NCBI GenBank assembly: GCA_025358255.1
Contig: JANYKC010000038.1
Coordinates: 1-40,050, forward strand
Length of the DNA stretch: 40,050 nt
Reading direction: 5' to 3'
Source of the DNA: Spirochaetaceae bacterium
GTDB taxonomy: Bacteria; Spirochaetota; Spirochaetia; Treponematales; Rectinemataceae
The notes beneath the pieces are model-generated. The model saw nothing but the letters and a program-made list of their open reading frames with translations, did no database searches and was not told the origin of the DNA. Below, piece by piece: positions 7,269 to 14,368 of this stretch (positions are counted from its first letter, which is position 1; the number at the start of each line of letters is the position of its first letter). Position numbers and translations under genes: made by a program.

Positions 7269-8885
7269 ATGAAGAAAGTCCGATTGCTAGCCTGCGCGAT
7301 TGCCTCGGCCCTGCTGTTCGCGCTCGGCCTTCCCAACGAGGCATTTCTCTACGGTTTCCCCGCCCTCGGCTATGTTTGCCTGGTGCCCCTCTATTTTGCG
7401 ATGCTCGAAGTGCCTTCCTACGGTTTCGCCGCCCTCATGGCAGGCATCTACGGCGCCACACACCACGGAGTATCGAGCTACTGGCTGTTTTTTTTCCATG
7501 ATTTCGCTTTCTGGACCCTTGGTTCCACGATCATTGCCTATGCTGTCGTCTACGCTGTTTACGGTCTATACCTTGCCTTTTTCCTCAAGAAGGCGGGGCC
7601 CTATCGCCCCTTGGCATTCGCGCTTTTCTGGACCGTCCTCGAATTTGCCAAGTCCGTCGGCTTTCTCGGCTATCCATGGGGACTCCTCCCCTATACCCAA
7701 TCTGAAGTCCTCCCCCTTCTGCAAATCGCCGACATGACCGGAATATATGGCATCTCCTTCGTCCTGGCCTTTGCCAACGCAGCGGTCGCCGAGCTGTTTT
7801 TTAGGTTCTCGCCTGGGCGCATCCGCCGACATTCCTTGCCTTTCCTCCTCCAGCCTTCACCGCCCCTGCGCAGGGAAACGTATCGAACGGCGCTTGCGGC
7901 AGTCCTCGTTTTGGCGATCGTAGCGGGCTATGGCTGTCTGCGCCTGGCCTTTCCGGCAAAGGAAACTGGAAGCTTCACGGCGGCCTTGGTCCAGCAGAAC
8001 ATGGATCCCTGGTCCTCCAATGAATCCGACGGGATCAAGAAAAACATGGATCTCGCTAGGGGCGCTGTCGCTTCCTTCGGAGGGAAGCCCGACATCATCC
8101 TCTTCAGCGAGTCCTCGCTGTCCCGGCCTTACCGGGAAATGCGGGCTTGGTACGAGCGAAACCCACGGCAGGACCCCTTCATCCCCTTCATGAAGGAAAT
8201 GGACAGTTACCTCTTCACCGGTTCTCCCATCGTGCTGAACTGGGAAAAGGGAGAGGCGACGAATTCAGTGATCCTGCTTTCGCCTTCGGGAGAGCAACTC
8301 GACGACTACGCCAAGGTCCACCCGGTGCCCTTCGCCGAGGCGATTCCCTTCTGGGAGTGGAAGCCTTTCAGGGATTTCATGCAAAATGTGGTAGGCCTCC
8401 AGTCAGGCTGGGTCATGGGAAAGACCTACACGATTTTTAGATTGCCAGTCGGTTCGGAGACCTATCGCTTCGGGGCACCGATCTGCTTTGAGGATGCTTT
8501 CCCCGATGTCTGCCGGAATTTTGTCCTTGCTGGCGCCGATCTTCTCGTCAACTTGACGAACGACTCCTGGTCCAAGACCGAAAGCTCGGAAACCCAGCAC
8601 TTCGCCGCGGCGCGCTTCCGCGCCATTGAATTCAGGAAAGCCTTGGTCCGTTCAACCAATGGCGGGGTTACCTGCGTGATCGGCGCCGAGGGCAAGGTCC
8701 GCGACCAACTCCCGCTTTTCAGGGCTGCGGCCAAGGTAGTCCAGGTGCCCATCTATAGGGACAGCGAAGCGACCGTCTACCTTCGATTCGGCGACTGGTT
8801 TGCGTATGGTTGCATCTTACTTTTTGCCTCTGCGTTTTTTATACTTTGGTGGAAGGATGCGGCGAAAAGGAGGCGATCACGATGA
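7269..8885 (+). CDS. lnt: Apolipoprotein N-acyltransferase
   Basis: Inner-membrane enzyme that adds the third acyl chain to the N-terminal cysteine of lipoproteins. The N-terminal 240 residues are a multi-pass membrane region; the rest is a nitrilase-type domain. The catalytic triad is E281 (FSESSLS), K349 (DDYAKVHPVPFAE) and C406 (APICFED); the E-to-K distance of 68 equals that of the E. coli enzyme (E267, K335). The segment NLTNDSWS and the C-terminal membrane helix are also typical. The ATG at 7269 gives a normal signal-anchor start. Several lipoproteins that would be substrates are encoded in this window (thiB, the 32.4 kb gene). Translationally coupled to the next gene by an ATGA overlap. 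Confidence 0.94.
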   Translation: MKKVRLLACAIASALLFALGLPNEAFLYGFPALGYVCLVPLYFAMLEVPSYGFAALMAGIYGATHHGVSSYWLFFFHDFAFWTLGSTIIAYAVVYAVYGLYLAFFLKKAGPYRPLAFALFWTVLEFAKSVGFLGYPWGLLPYTQSEVLPLLQIADMTGIYGISFVLAFANAAVAELFFRFSPGRIRRHSLPFLLQPSPPLRRETYRTALAAVLVLAIVAGYGCLRLAFPAKETGSFTAALVQQNMDPWSSNESDGIKKNMDLARGAVASFGGKPDIILFSESSLSRPYREMRAWYERNPRQDPFIPFMKEMDSYLFTGSPIVLNWEKGEATNSVILLSPSGEQLDDYAKVHPVPFAEAIPFWEWKPFRDFMQNVVGLQSGWVMGKTYTIFRLPVGSETYRFGAPICFEDAFPDVCRNFVLAGADLLVNLTNDSWSKTESSETQHFAAARFRAIEFRKALVRSTNGGVTCVIGAEGKVRDQLPLFRAAAKVVQVPIYRDSEATVYLRFGDWFAYGCILLFASAFFILWWKDAAKRRRSR

Positions 8886-9256
8886 GCTTGGAGACCTACC
8901 TGGGGGCGATGCCTTTCACGGAAATCATTCCTTATAAGCACGATAGCCATGTGGAGGGTGTATCCTTCTCGGGGGTGCTGCGAAAACATCCCTATGACGA
9001 CGAAAAATGCCTGCTCATCGCAGATCCTTCAGGCTGTGAGCCCGTGATACTCGAATTCCGTGTCACCGATGTCTTGGGAGCCGATGAGATGGCCTCTCCT
9101 GTGGACGAGAACGGGAAGAATGTCCAGGTGCTCAGGCTCTGGATCAAGAAGGGCAGTTTCGGCATCCGGTACGAGCCTTTTGAGGTTGACGAGCCCCTCA
9201 AGACCGGATCGGCATCCAGGCATCTTCACGAGCGGTTCCTGAAAAACGTGGGCTGA
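8882..9256 (+). CDS. Conserved-looking protein of unknown function
   Basis: A 124-residue soluble protein I do not recognise. It has no signal peptide, membrane helix or cysteine motif. It is acidic with mixed beta-strand and loop character (EPVILEFRVTDVLG, VLRLWIKKGSFGIRYEPFEV). The start at 8882 overlaps the lnt stop by ATGA and has AGGAGG upstream, so it is well translated and coupled to lnt. The radical SAM gene follows after nine bases. Position suggests a lnt-x-amrS operon, but no function is inferred. Confidence 0.8.
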   Translation: MSLETYLGAMPFTEIIPYKHDSHVEGVSFSGVLRKHPYDDEKCLLIADPSGCEPVILEFRVTDVLGADEMASPVDENGKNVQVLRLWIKKGSFGIRYEPFEVDEPLKTGSASRHLHERFLKNVG

Positions 9257-9265
9257 AGCCAATCC

Positions 9266-10294
9266 ATGGCCCAGGGAAGGGGAGACGAGTCCGAGGCGCG
9301 ATTCTGGGAAACGGAGGATGGCAAGGTTCGTTGCCAGCTTTGTCCCCATGGATGCCTCTTGGCAGAGGGAGGTTGGGGAAGATGCCGCGCGCGGAGGAAT
9401 TCGCGTGGCTCGATGGTCCTCCCCCTTTTTGGCAGGCTCTCGTCCATGTCCGATGATCCCATCGAAAAAAAGCCGCTTTACCATTTCCTTCCGGGTAGCC
9501 GATGCTTTTCGGTGGGCTTTTACGGCTGCAATCTCCATTGCCCCTTCTGCCAGAATTGGGAGATCTCCCAGACCAAGGACGAGTCTGCTCCCGCCATCGA
9601 AATCCGAGCCCTCATCAATGAGGCCCTTGCAAGGCGGTCGCCTTCGATCGCTTTCACCTATTCCGAGCCAGCCGTGCATTTCGAGTATCTCGTCAAGGCC
9701 ATGGACATGGCCCGGAGCGCCGGCTTGAGAACAGTCCTTGTCACAAATGGCTGTCTTTCATCCGCTCCCGCCGCCGAGCTGCTTGCCCGCACGGACGCCA
9801 CGAATGTCGACCTGAAAACATGGGACGCCGGCATCTATCGCGAGGTACTCGGAGGCGACCTGGGGGCTGTACGGAACTTCATCGAATTGGCCGCCGCTTC
9901 CTGCCATGTCGAAGTCACGACCCTAGTCGCTCCCGGCATCGCTGATGACCACGGGACAATCGCGGGCATCGCCGGTTTCCTGGCTGGAGTCGACAAGAAA
10001 ATCCCCTTGCATCTATCGGCCTACCACCCGGCCTTCCATGCCTCCGATCCGCCGACAGACGCCGCCCTCCTCCTTTCCTTGGCGCAAACCGCCAAAGGAA
10101 GATTGGACTACGTCTATGTCGGGAACCTTCCGAGCTTGGGCTCGGATACCCGATGCAAGAGCTGTGGCGCTGTCCTCGCAAGGCGGAAGGGGTATTCCGT
10201 GCAGGTCGTGGGACTGGCCCAAGGGCCGAATGGGAGCCTGGAAAAAGCTCGGTGCAAGGCTTGCGGCACGCCTGCGCCTTTCGTCCTGGCATGA
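9266..10294 (+). CDS. amrS: AmmeMemoRadiSam system radical SAM enzyme
   Basis: Radical SAM protein of 342 residues. The iron-sulphur cluster motif is CNLHCPFC in GFYGCNLHCPFCQNW (CxxxCxxC). Extra cysteines at the N-terminus (CQLCPHGC, then GRC) and two CxxC pairs near the C-terminus (CKSC, CKAC) fit the pyruvate-formate-lyase-activase-like group that pairs with AMMECR1 and Memo proteins. Typical family stretches are FTYSEPAVHFEYL, TNGC and the late YVYVGN. The B and A partners are at 22.1-23.5 kb. The substrate of the system is not known to me. The ATG at 9266 has no clear ribosome binding site, so translation may be coupled to the preceding gene. Confidence 0.87.
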   Translation: MAQGRGDESEARFWETEDGKVRCQLCPHGCLLAEGGWGRCRARRNSRGSMVLPLFGRLSSMSDDPIEKKPLYHFLPGSRCFSVGFYGCNLHCPFCQNWEISQTKDESAPAIEIRALINEALARRSPSIAFTYSEPAVHFEYLVKAMDMARSAGLRTVLVTNGCLSSAPAAELLARTDATNVDLKTWDAGIYREVLGGDLGAVRNFIELAAASCHVEVTTLVAPGIADDHGTIAGIAGFLAGVDKKIPLHLSAYHPAFHASDPPTDAALLLSLAQTAKGRLDYVYVGNLPSLGSDTRCKSCGAVLARRKGYSVQVVGLAQGPNGSLEKARCKACGTPAPFVLA

Positions 10295-10356
10295 CGATTT
10301 GCGCTGTGAGAGAGCAGGATGCCAAAAAAACCCCCGCTTTTTCAAAAACGATCTGC

Positions 10357-10385
10357 TTGACATTTCTTTCCCTTTGCGGCATTGT
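10357..10385 (+). promoter_or_regulatory. Promoter of tRNA-His-Arg-Lys unit
   Basis: TTGACA (10357-10362), 17 bases, CATTGT (10380-10385), ending about 19 bases before tRNA-His. The stretch 10295-10356 holds only an A- and C-rich spacer with nothing else recognisable. Confidence 0.6.
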
Positions 10386-10403
10386 CTTTTTCACCGACTG
10401 CAC

Positions 10404-10477
10404 GGTGGGTGTAGCTCAGTAGGTAGAGCGCCAGACTGTGGATCTGGGTGCCGTGGGTTCAAGCCCCATCACCCACC
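10404..10477 (+). tRNA. tRNA-His (GTG)
   Basis: Cloverleaf with acceptor GTGGGTG/CACCCAC, anticodon GTG in the loop CTGTGGA, and T-loop TTCAAGC. The extra G at -1 (10404) pairs with C73, the identity element of histidine tRNA. The 3' CCA is not encoded (CTA follows). Confidence 0.96.
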
Positions 10478-10523
10478 CTACGGCATTTGCCTGATGGTAG
10501 CTGCCGTGGCCGGACGGTGACGC

Positions 10524-10597
10524 GCGTTCGTAGCTCAGCTGGATAGAGCGATGGACTTCGAATCCGTAGGTCGCAGGTTCGACTCCTGTCGGACGCA
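10524..10597 (+). tRNA. tRNA-Arg (TCG)
   Basis: Acceptor GCGTTCG pairs with CGGACGC; anticodon TCG in loop CTTCGAA reads CGA and other CGN codons; T-loop TTCGACT; discriminator A. CCA not encoded. A run of seven T follows at 10601. Confidence 0.95.
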
Positions 10598-10620
10598 CGA
10601 TTTTTTTGTTTCTTGAGTTT

Positions 10621-10693
10621 GGGCCGTTAGCTCAGCTGGCAGAGCAGCAGACTCTTAATCTGCGGGTCGCAGGTTCGATGCCTGCACGGCTCA
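10621..10693 (+). tRNA. tRNA-Lys (CTT)
   Basis: Acceptor GGGCCGT pairs with ACGGCTC; anticodon CTT in loop CTCTTAA reads AAG; T-loop TTCGATG; discriminator A. CCA not encoded. Confidence 0.95.
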
Positions 10694-10699
10694 GGAAAC

Positions 10700-10735
10700 G
10701 TGTGGAGGAGAGCGGATAACCGCCCTCCTCCACAC
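10700..10735 (+). terminator. Long hairpin after tRNA-Lys, probable 3' end of the His-Arg-Lys unit
   Basis: Arms 10700-10715 and 10720-10735 pair over 16 positions with one A-C mismatch around the tetraloop ATAA. No T-run follows on either strand, so it is not a classical intrinsic terminator. It could act as a terminator without U-tract, a processing or stability element, or a protein site. Confidence 0.5.
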
Positions 10736-10777
10736 AAATTGAAAAAGGACGTTCTTGCCACGTGTAAGGAACGGCCC

Positions 10778-10807
10778 TTGACAAGAAGGCTTGCCTTTCG
10801 CTACGCT
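10778..10807 (+). promoter_or_regulatory. Promoter of tRNA-Leu-Gly unit
   Basis: TTGACA (10778-10783), 18 bases, TACGCT (10802-10807), 14 bases before tRNA-Leu. Confidence 0.65.
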
Positions 10808-10821
10808 ACCGCGCGTTGAAC

Positions 10822-10902
10822 GCGAGAGTGGTGGAATGGCAGACACGCCAGACTTAGGATCTGGTGCCTTCGGGCGTGAGGGTTCAAGTCCCTTCTCTCG
10901 CA
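10822..10902 (+). tRNA. tRNA-Leu (TAG)
   Basis: Acceptor GCGAGAG pairs with CTCTCGC; anticodon TAG in loop CTTAGGA; long variable arm (TGCCTTCGGGCGT) of class II tRNAs; T-loop TTCAAGT; discriminator A. CCA not encoded. Confidence 0.95.
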
Positions 10903-10927
10903 GGCGACTGCGTGAAAAGGCAAACAC

Positions 10928-10999
10928 GCGGGAATAGCTCAGTGGTAGAGCGCCACCTTGCCAAGGTGGATGTCGCGGGTCCGACTCCCGTTTCCCGCT
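10928..10999 (+). tRNA. tRNA-Gly (GCC)
   Basis: Acceptor GCGGGAA pairs with TTCCCGC; anticodon GCC in loop TTGCCAA; discriminator T as in other bacterial glycine tRNAs. The T-loop is TCCGACT, with C where T55 is nearly always found. CCA not encoded. Confidence 0.93.
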
Positions 11000-11009
11000 T
11001 TGAATGAAC

Positions 11010-11045
11010 GAGGCGATTCGGATAACCCGGATCGCCTCTTTTTTT
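11010..11045 (+). terminator. Rho-independent terminator of the tRNA cluster
   Basis: Arms GAGGCGATTCGG and CCGGATCGCCTC (one G-T pair) around a five-base loop, followed by seven T (11039-11045). Confidence 0.9.
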
Positions 11046-11130
11046 ACGCGCCTTTTTAGGCCGACGAAAGTTCATCAAACCCCGGGCTTCCCCCTCCAGG
11101 AGGCGCCTTCGGGGAGGGAGAAGGATTCAC

Positions 11131-12489
11131 ATGGTAATGACGAAGAAGATAGAACGCCTTGAGCGGTCAGCCGTGAAACTTACGATCACCGTTTCCCGCG
11201 AGGATGTCGCGAAGGAATACAAGGTTCTCCTTGCCGACTACGCGAAAAACATGCAGATCGACGGCTTCCGCAAGGGCAAGGTCCCATCCTCCGTGCTTGA
11301 GCGCAAGTTCGGGGACGCGCTCAAGATCGATGCGATGGGACGGATAATGGAGAGCAGCGTCGAGGAAGTCGTGAAGGAAATCGAGGAAAAACCCCTTGCC
11401 TATTCCACGCCCTCTGTAGACGAGGAACCCAAGTTCGCCCTTGATGAGGATTTTACCTTCTCAGTAACCTATGATGTCTTCCCCTCGGTGCCTGCCGCCA
11501 ACTGGAAGGGCCTTGAAATCGAGATCCCCCAGGTAGCCATCGCTGCCGCGGATGAGGAGAAGGAACTTGCGGAGATCCGCGAGCGCAACGCCATCGTGGT
11601 CGAAAAGGCCGAGGGGAGCGTCGCGGCCAAGGCCGATGTCGCCACAGTCGCCTATCATGAACTCGCCGAGGATGGTTCCATCGTGGAAGGTTCGGCCCGT
11701 GAGGATTTCACCTTCGAGATCGGCACCGGCTACAACCTCTACAAATTCGACGACGAAGTCATCGGCATGAAGAAAGGCGAAGAGAAAAAAATCGCCAAGT
11801 CCTTCCCGGCCGACTACGAATACAAGGAACTGGCAGGCCGCAGCCTGACCGTCGCGGTCAAGCTCAGCAACCTGAAGGCCAAGAATCTTCCGGCCCTCGA
11901 CGACGAGCTGGCCCAGGACGTCTCCGAGAAGTACAAGACCCTCGCAGACCTCAAGGCCGACCTGCGCAAGCAACTCGACAAGCGGCTCGAGGACAAGCTG
12001 CGCCAGCTTCGCGAAAAGGCCGTAATCGACGGCATCCTTGACCGGGTCAAGGTCGAGCTTCCCGCATCCATGGTGAACGCCGAATTGGCCATGCGCTGGG
12101 AAAACCTCAAGAACCAGATGGGCTTCGATTCCGACGAAAAACTCGACCGGATCCTCTCCTTCTCGGGAAAAACCCGCAATGACCTCTTCAATGACTGGCG
12201 CCCGAATGCGGAAAAGGCCATTACGACCCGCCTCGTGCTCGAGAAACTGTCGGAGGAAGGGAAGTATGAGTGCTCCGACGCAGACCTCGATGCCGAATGG
12301 AAGCGCATGAGCGAGGAATCGGGGCTCAGCATCGACGAGATCAAGGCTGAATATGAGAAGCGCGGCTCGCTCGAGTACCTTAAAAGCCGTGTAAAGGAAG
12401 ACAAGCTCCTGGCTGACATCCTGGCCGCGACCAAGGTCAAGAATGGCAAGAAACTCGCTTTCGTGGACTTGTTCGCCGATAATGAGTAA
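11131..12489 (+). CDS. tig: Trigger factor, ribosome-associated chaperone and prolyl isomerase
   Basis: Folding chaperone of 452 residues bound to the ribosome exit tunnel. The N-terminal ribosome-binding domain contains the signature GFRKGKVP (residues 49-56). The middle FKBP-type isomerase domain spans about 155-240 (FTFEIGTGYNLYKFDDEVIGMKKGEEK). The C-terminal half is the helical substrate cradle, rich in charged residues. The start is ATG 11131, with a second ATG two codons later; an AGAAGG lies six bases upstream. First gene of tig-clpP-clpX-lon, 36 bases before clpP. A small hairpin in the leader may partly cover the ribosome binding site. No clear promoter is seen between the tRNA terminator and the gene. 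Confidence 0.95.
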   Translation: MVMTKKIERLERSAVKLTITVSREDVAKEYKVLLADYAKNMQIDGFRKGKVPSSVLERKFGDALKIDAMGRIMESSVEEVVKEIEEKPLAYSTPSVDEEPKFALDEDFTFSVTYDVFPSVPAANWKGLEIEIPQVAIAAADEEKELAEIRERNAIVVEKAEGSVAAKADVATVAYHELAEDGSIVEGSAREDFTFEIGTGYNLYKFDDEVIGMKKGEEKKIAKSFPADYEYKELAGRSLTVAVKLSNLKAKNLPALDDELAQDVSEKYKTLADLKADLRKQLDKRLEDKLRQLREKAVIDGILDRVKVELPASMVNAELAMRWENLKNQMGFDSDEKLDRILSFSGKTRNDLFNDWRPNAEKAITTRLVLEKLSEEGKYECSDADLDAEWKRMSEESGLSIDEIKAEYEKRGSLEYLKSRVKEDKLLADILAATKVKNGKKLAFVDLFADNE

Positions 12490-12525
12490 GTTGTAAATGC
12501 AACCAAAGACCTTCAAGGCGGAATC

Positions 12526-13143
12526 ATGGACGAGAGAATGATATGGATGCCCCAAATCTATGAGCAGACAGGAAACAAGGAATATGTCTTTGACATATTC
12601 TCCCGCCTTCTCAAGGACCGTGTAGTTTTTGTCGACGGCGAGATCAATGATACGAGCGCCAACCTCATTGTAGGGCAGCTCCTCTTCCTCGAATCCCAGG
12701 ATCCCGAGAAGGACATCTCGATTTACATCAACTCGCCTGGCGGCTCGGTGACTGCGGGCTTGGCCATCTACGACACCATCCAGTACATGCGCCCTGACGT
12801 CCAGACCATAGGCCTTGGACAGGCTTCCTCCATGGGAGCCTTGCTTCTTGCCTGTGGCACCCATGGCAAGCGTTTCGCGCTTCCCTCATCCCGGGTGCTC
12901 ATCCACCAGCCATGGGGAGGCGTCCAAGGACAGGCTTCGGACGTAAGCCTCCAAGCCAAGGAAATCCTTAGGCTCAAGCGTCTCACGATCGAGTATTTCG
13001 CCCTCCATGCCGGGAAGTCCAAGGAAGTCGTGGCCGCTGACATGGAGCGGGACTTCTTCATGTCCGCGCAGGAAGCCTTGGCATACGGCCTGGTCGATCG
13101 CATTTTTGAGCGGAGAAAGCATGGCAAAGACGAAGCAAAGTAA
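12526..13143 (+). CDS. clpP: ATP-dependent Clp protease proteolytic subunit
   Basis: Serine peptidase of 205 residues that forms the two-ring degradation chamber. The catalytic triad is S102 (GQASSMGA), H127 (VLIHQP) and D176 (ERDFFMS), each five positions after the classical S97, H122, D171. The oxyanion loop NSPGGSV is present. A purine-rich AAGGCGG precedes the ATG. It overlaps clpX by 23 bases and must work with the ClpX unfoldase encoded next. Confidence 0.97.
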   Translation: MDERMIWMPQIYEQTGNKEYVFDIFSRLLKDRVVFVDGEINDTSANLIVGQLLFLESQDPEKDISIYINSPGGSVTAGLAIYDTIQYMRPDVQTIGLGQASSMGALLLACGTHGKRFALPSSRVLIHQPWGGVQGQASDVSLQAKEILRLKRLTIEYFALHAGKSKEVVAADMERDFFMSAQEALAYGLVDRIFERRKHGKDEAK

Positions 13144-14368
13144 TACCGACGAGCGGACCTGCAGCTTTTGCGGAAAGAGCGCCCAATACGCGCGGAGGAT
13201 CATCGCCGGTCCGGGCGTGTATATTTGCGACGAATGCGTCCGGGTCTGCGAGCAGATCATCTCCGAGGAAGACCAGGAGATGGCCACGGGATTCTCCGGG
13301 GAAATCGCCAAGCCACGCGAGATCAAGGAATTCCTGGACCAATTCGTGGTCGGCCAGGATTACGCGAAAAAGGTCCTCTCTGTCGCAGTCTATAACCATT
13401 ACAAGCGGATCTCCCATGCCAAGGAGAGGGATGCCGAGGTCGAGCTGGAGAAGTCCAATGTCCTCCTCATCGGTCCGACCGGCACCGGGAAGACACTTTT
13501 GGCCCGCACCCTTGCCAAGAAGCTGAAAGTTCCCTTTGCGATGGCAGATGCGACGACTCTCACGGAAGCAGGCTATGTCGGAGAGGATGTGGAGAACATC
13601 CTCCTCAAGCTCATACAGAACGCGGGCGGCAACATCGCCGCGGCGGAGCGGGGCATAGTCTACATAGACGAAATCGACAAGATCGCCCGCAAGACCGAGA
13701 ATGTATCCATCACCCGCGATGTCTCCGGAGAAGGCGTCCAGCAGGCGCTTCTCAAGATCATAGAGGGCACAGTGTCGAACGTCCCCCCCCAGGGCGGGCG
13801 AAAGCACCCACAGCAGGAATACCTGCGCATCGATACGACCAATATCCTCTTCATCTGCGGCGGGGCCTTCGTAGGCCTTGAGCGGATCATCGAAGGGCGC
13901 GTGGCCAAGCATCCCTTGGGCTTCGGCGCGGATGTGCGCACCCACAAGGAAAGGGATCTCCGAGCCATCTATTCCGAGATGCATCCGGATGACCTCATCA
14001 AGTTCGGCATGATTCCTGAGTTCATCGGAAGGCTCCCCATCCACGTCCCCCTCGAGGACCTCTCCCGGGAACACCTCAAGCGGATCATCACGGAGCCAAA
14101 GAACGCCATCCTCCGACAATACCAGGAATCCATGCGCCTTGACGGCGTGGAGCTTGTCTTTGACACCGAGGCCGTTGAGGCGATAGCCGACAAGGCCATC
14201 GAGCGCAATACAGGCGCACGCGGACTGCGGGCCATCGTGGAAACCCTCATGATGGACGTGATGTACGACATCCCATCTATCGAAGGCGACAAGAAGGTCG
14301 TCGTGACGAAAGAGACCGTCGAAAAGGGAAGCCGTCCGACCATAGAAGTCCTCAAGAAAAGCGCATGA
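13121..14368 (+). CDS. clpX: ATP-dependent Clp protease ATP-binding subunit ClpX
   Basis: AAA+ unfoldase of 415 residues that feeds substrates to ClpP. The N-terminal zinc-binding domain has CSFCGKS and CDECVRVC. Walker A is GPTGTGKT, Walker [10 protein letters not shown], the pore loop GYVGEDV, and the sensor-2 region GARGLR. The start at 13121 (MAKTKQSN) is preceded by GGAGA and lies inside the end of clpP. A longer open frame upstream is only clpP sequence read in another frame. Its stop overlaps the lon start (ATGA), so translation is coupled. Confidence 0.97.
   Translation: MAKTKQSNTDERTCSFCGKSAQYARRIIAGPGVYICDECVRVCEQIISEEDQEMATGFSGEIAKPREIKEFLDQFVVGQDYAKKVLSVAVYNHYKRISHAKERDAEVELEKSNVLLIGPTGTGKTLLARTLAKKLKVPFAMADATTLTEAGYVGEDVENILLKLIQNAGGNIAAAERGIVYIDEIDKIARKTENVSITRDVSGEGVQQALLKIIEGTVSNVPPQGGRKHPQQEYLRIDTTNILFICGGAFVGLERIIEGRVAKHPLGFGADVRTHKERDLRAIYSEMHPDDLIKFGMIPEFIGRLPIHVPLEDLSREHLKRIITEPKNAILRQYQESMRLDGVELVFDTEAVEAIADKAIERNTGARGLRAIVETLMMDVMYDIPSIEGDKKVVVTKETVEKGSRPTIEVLKKSA

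Noticed and set aside
7150..7344. N-terminal extension of coaD (65 codons)
   Set aside because: It crosses the coaD and lnt promoter region and has no counterpart in CoaD proteins.
10598..10620. T-run after tRNA-Arg as a terminator
   Set aside because: No separate hairpin precedes it and tRNA-Lys follows at once, so it is more likely a processing spacer.
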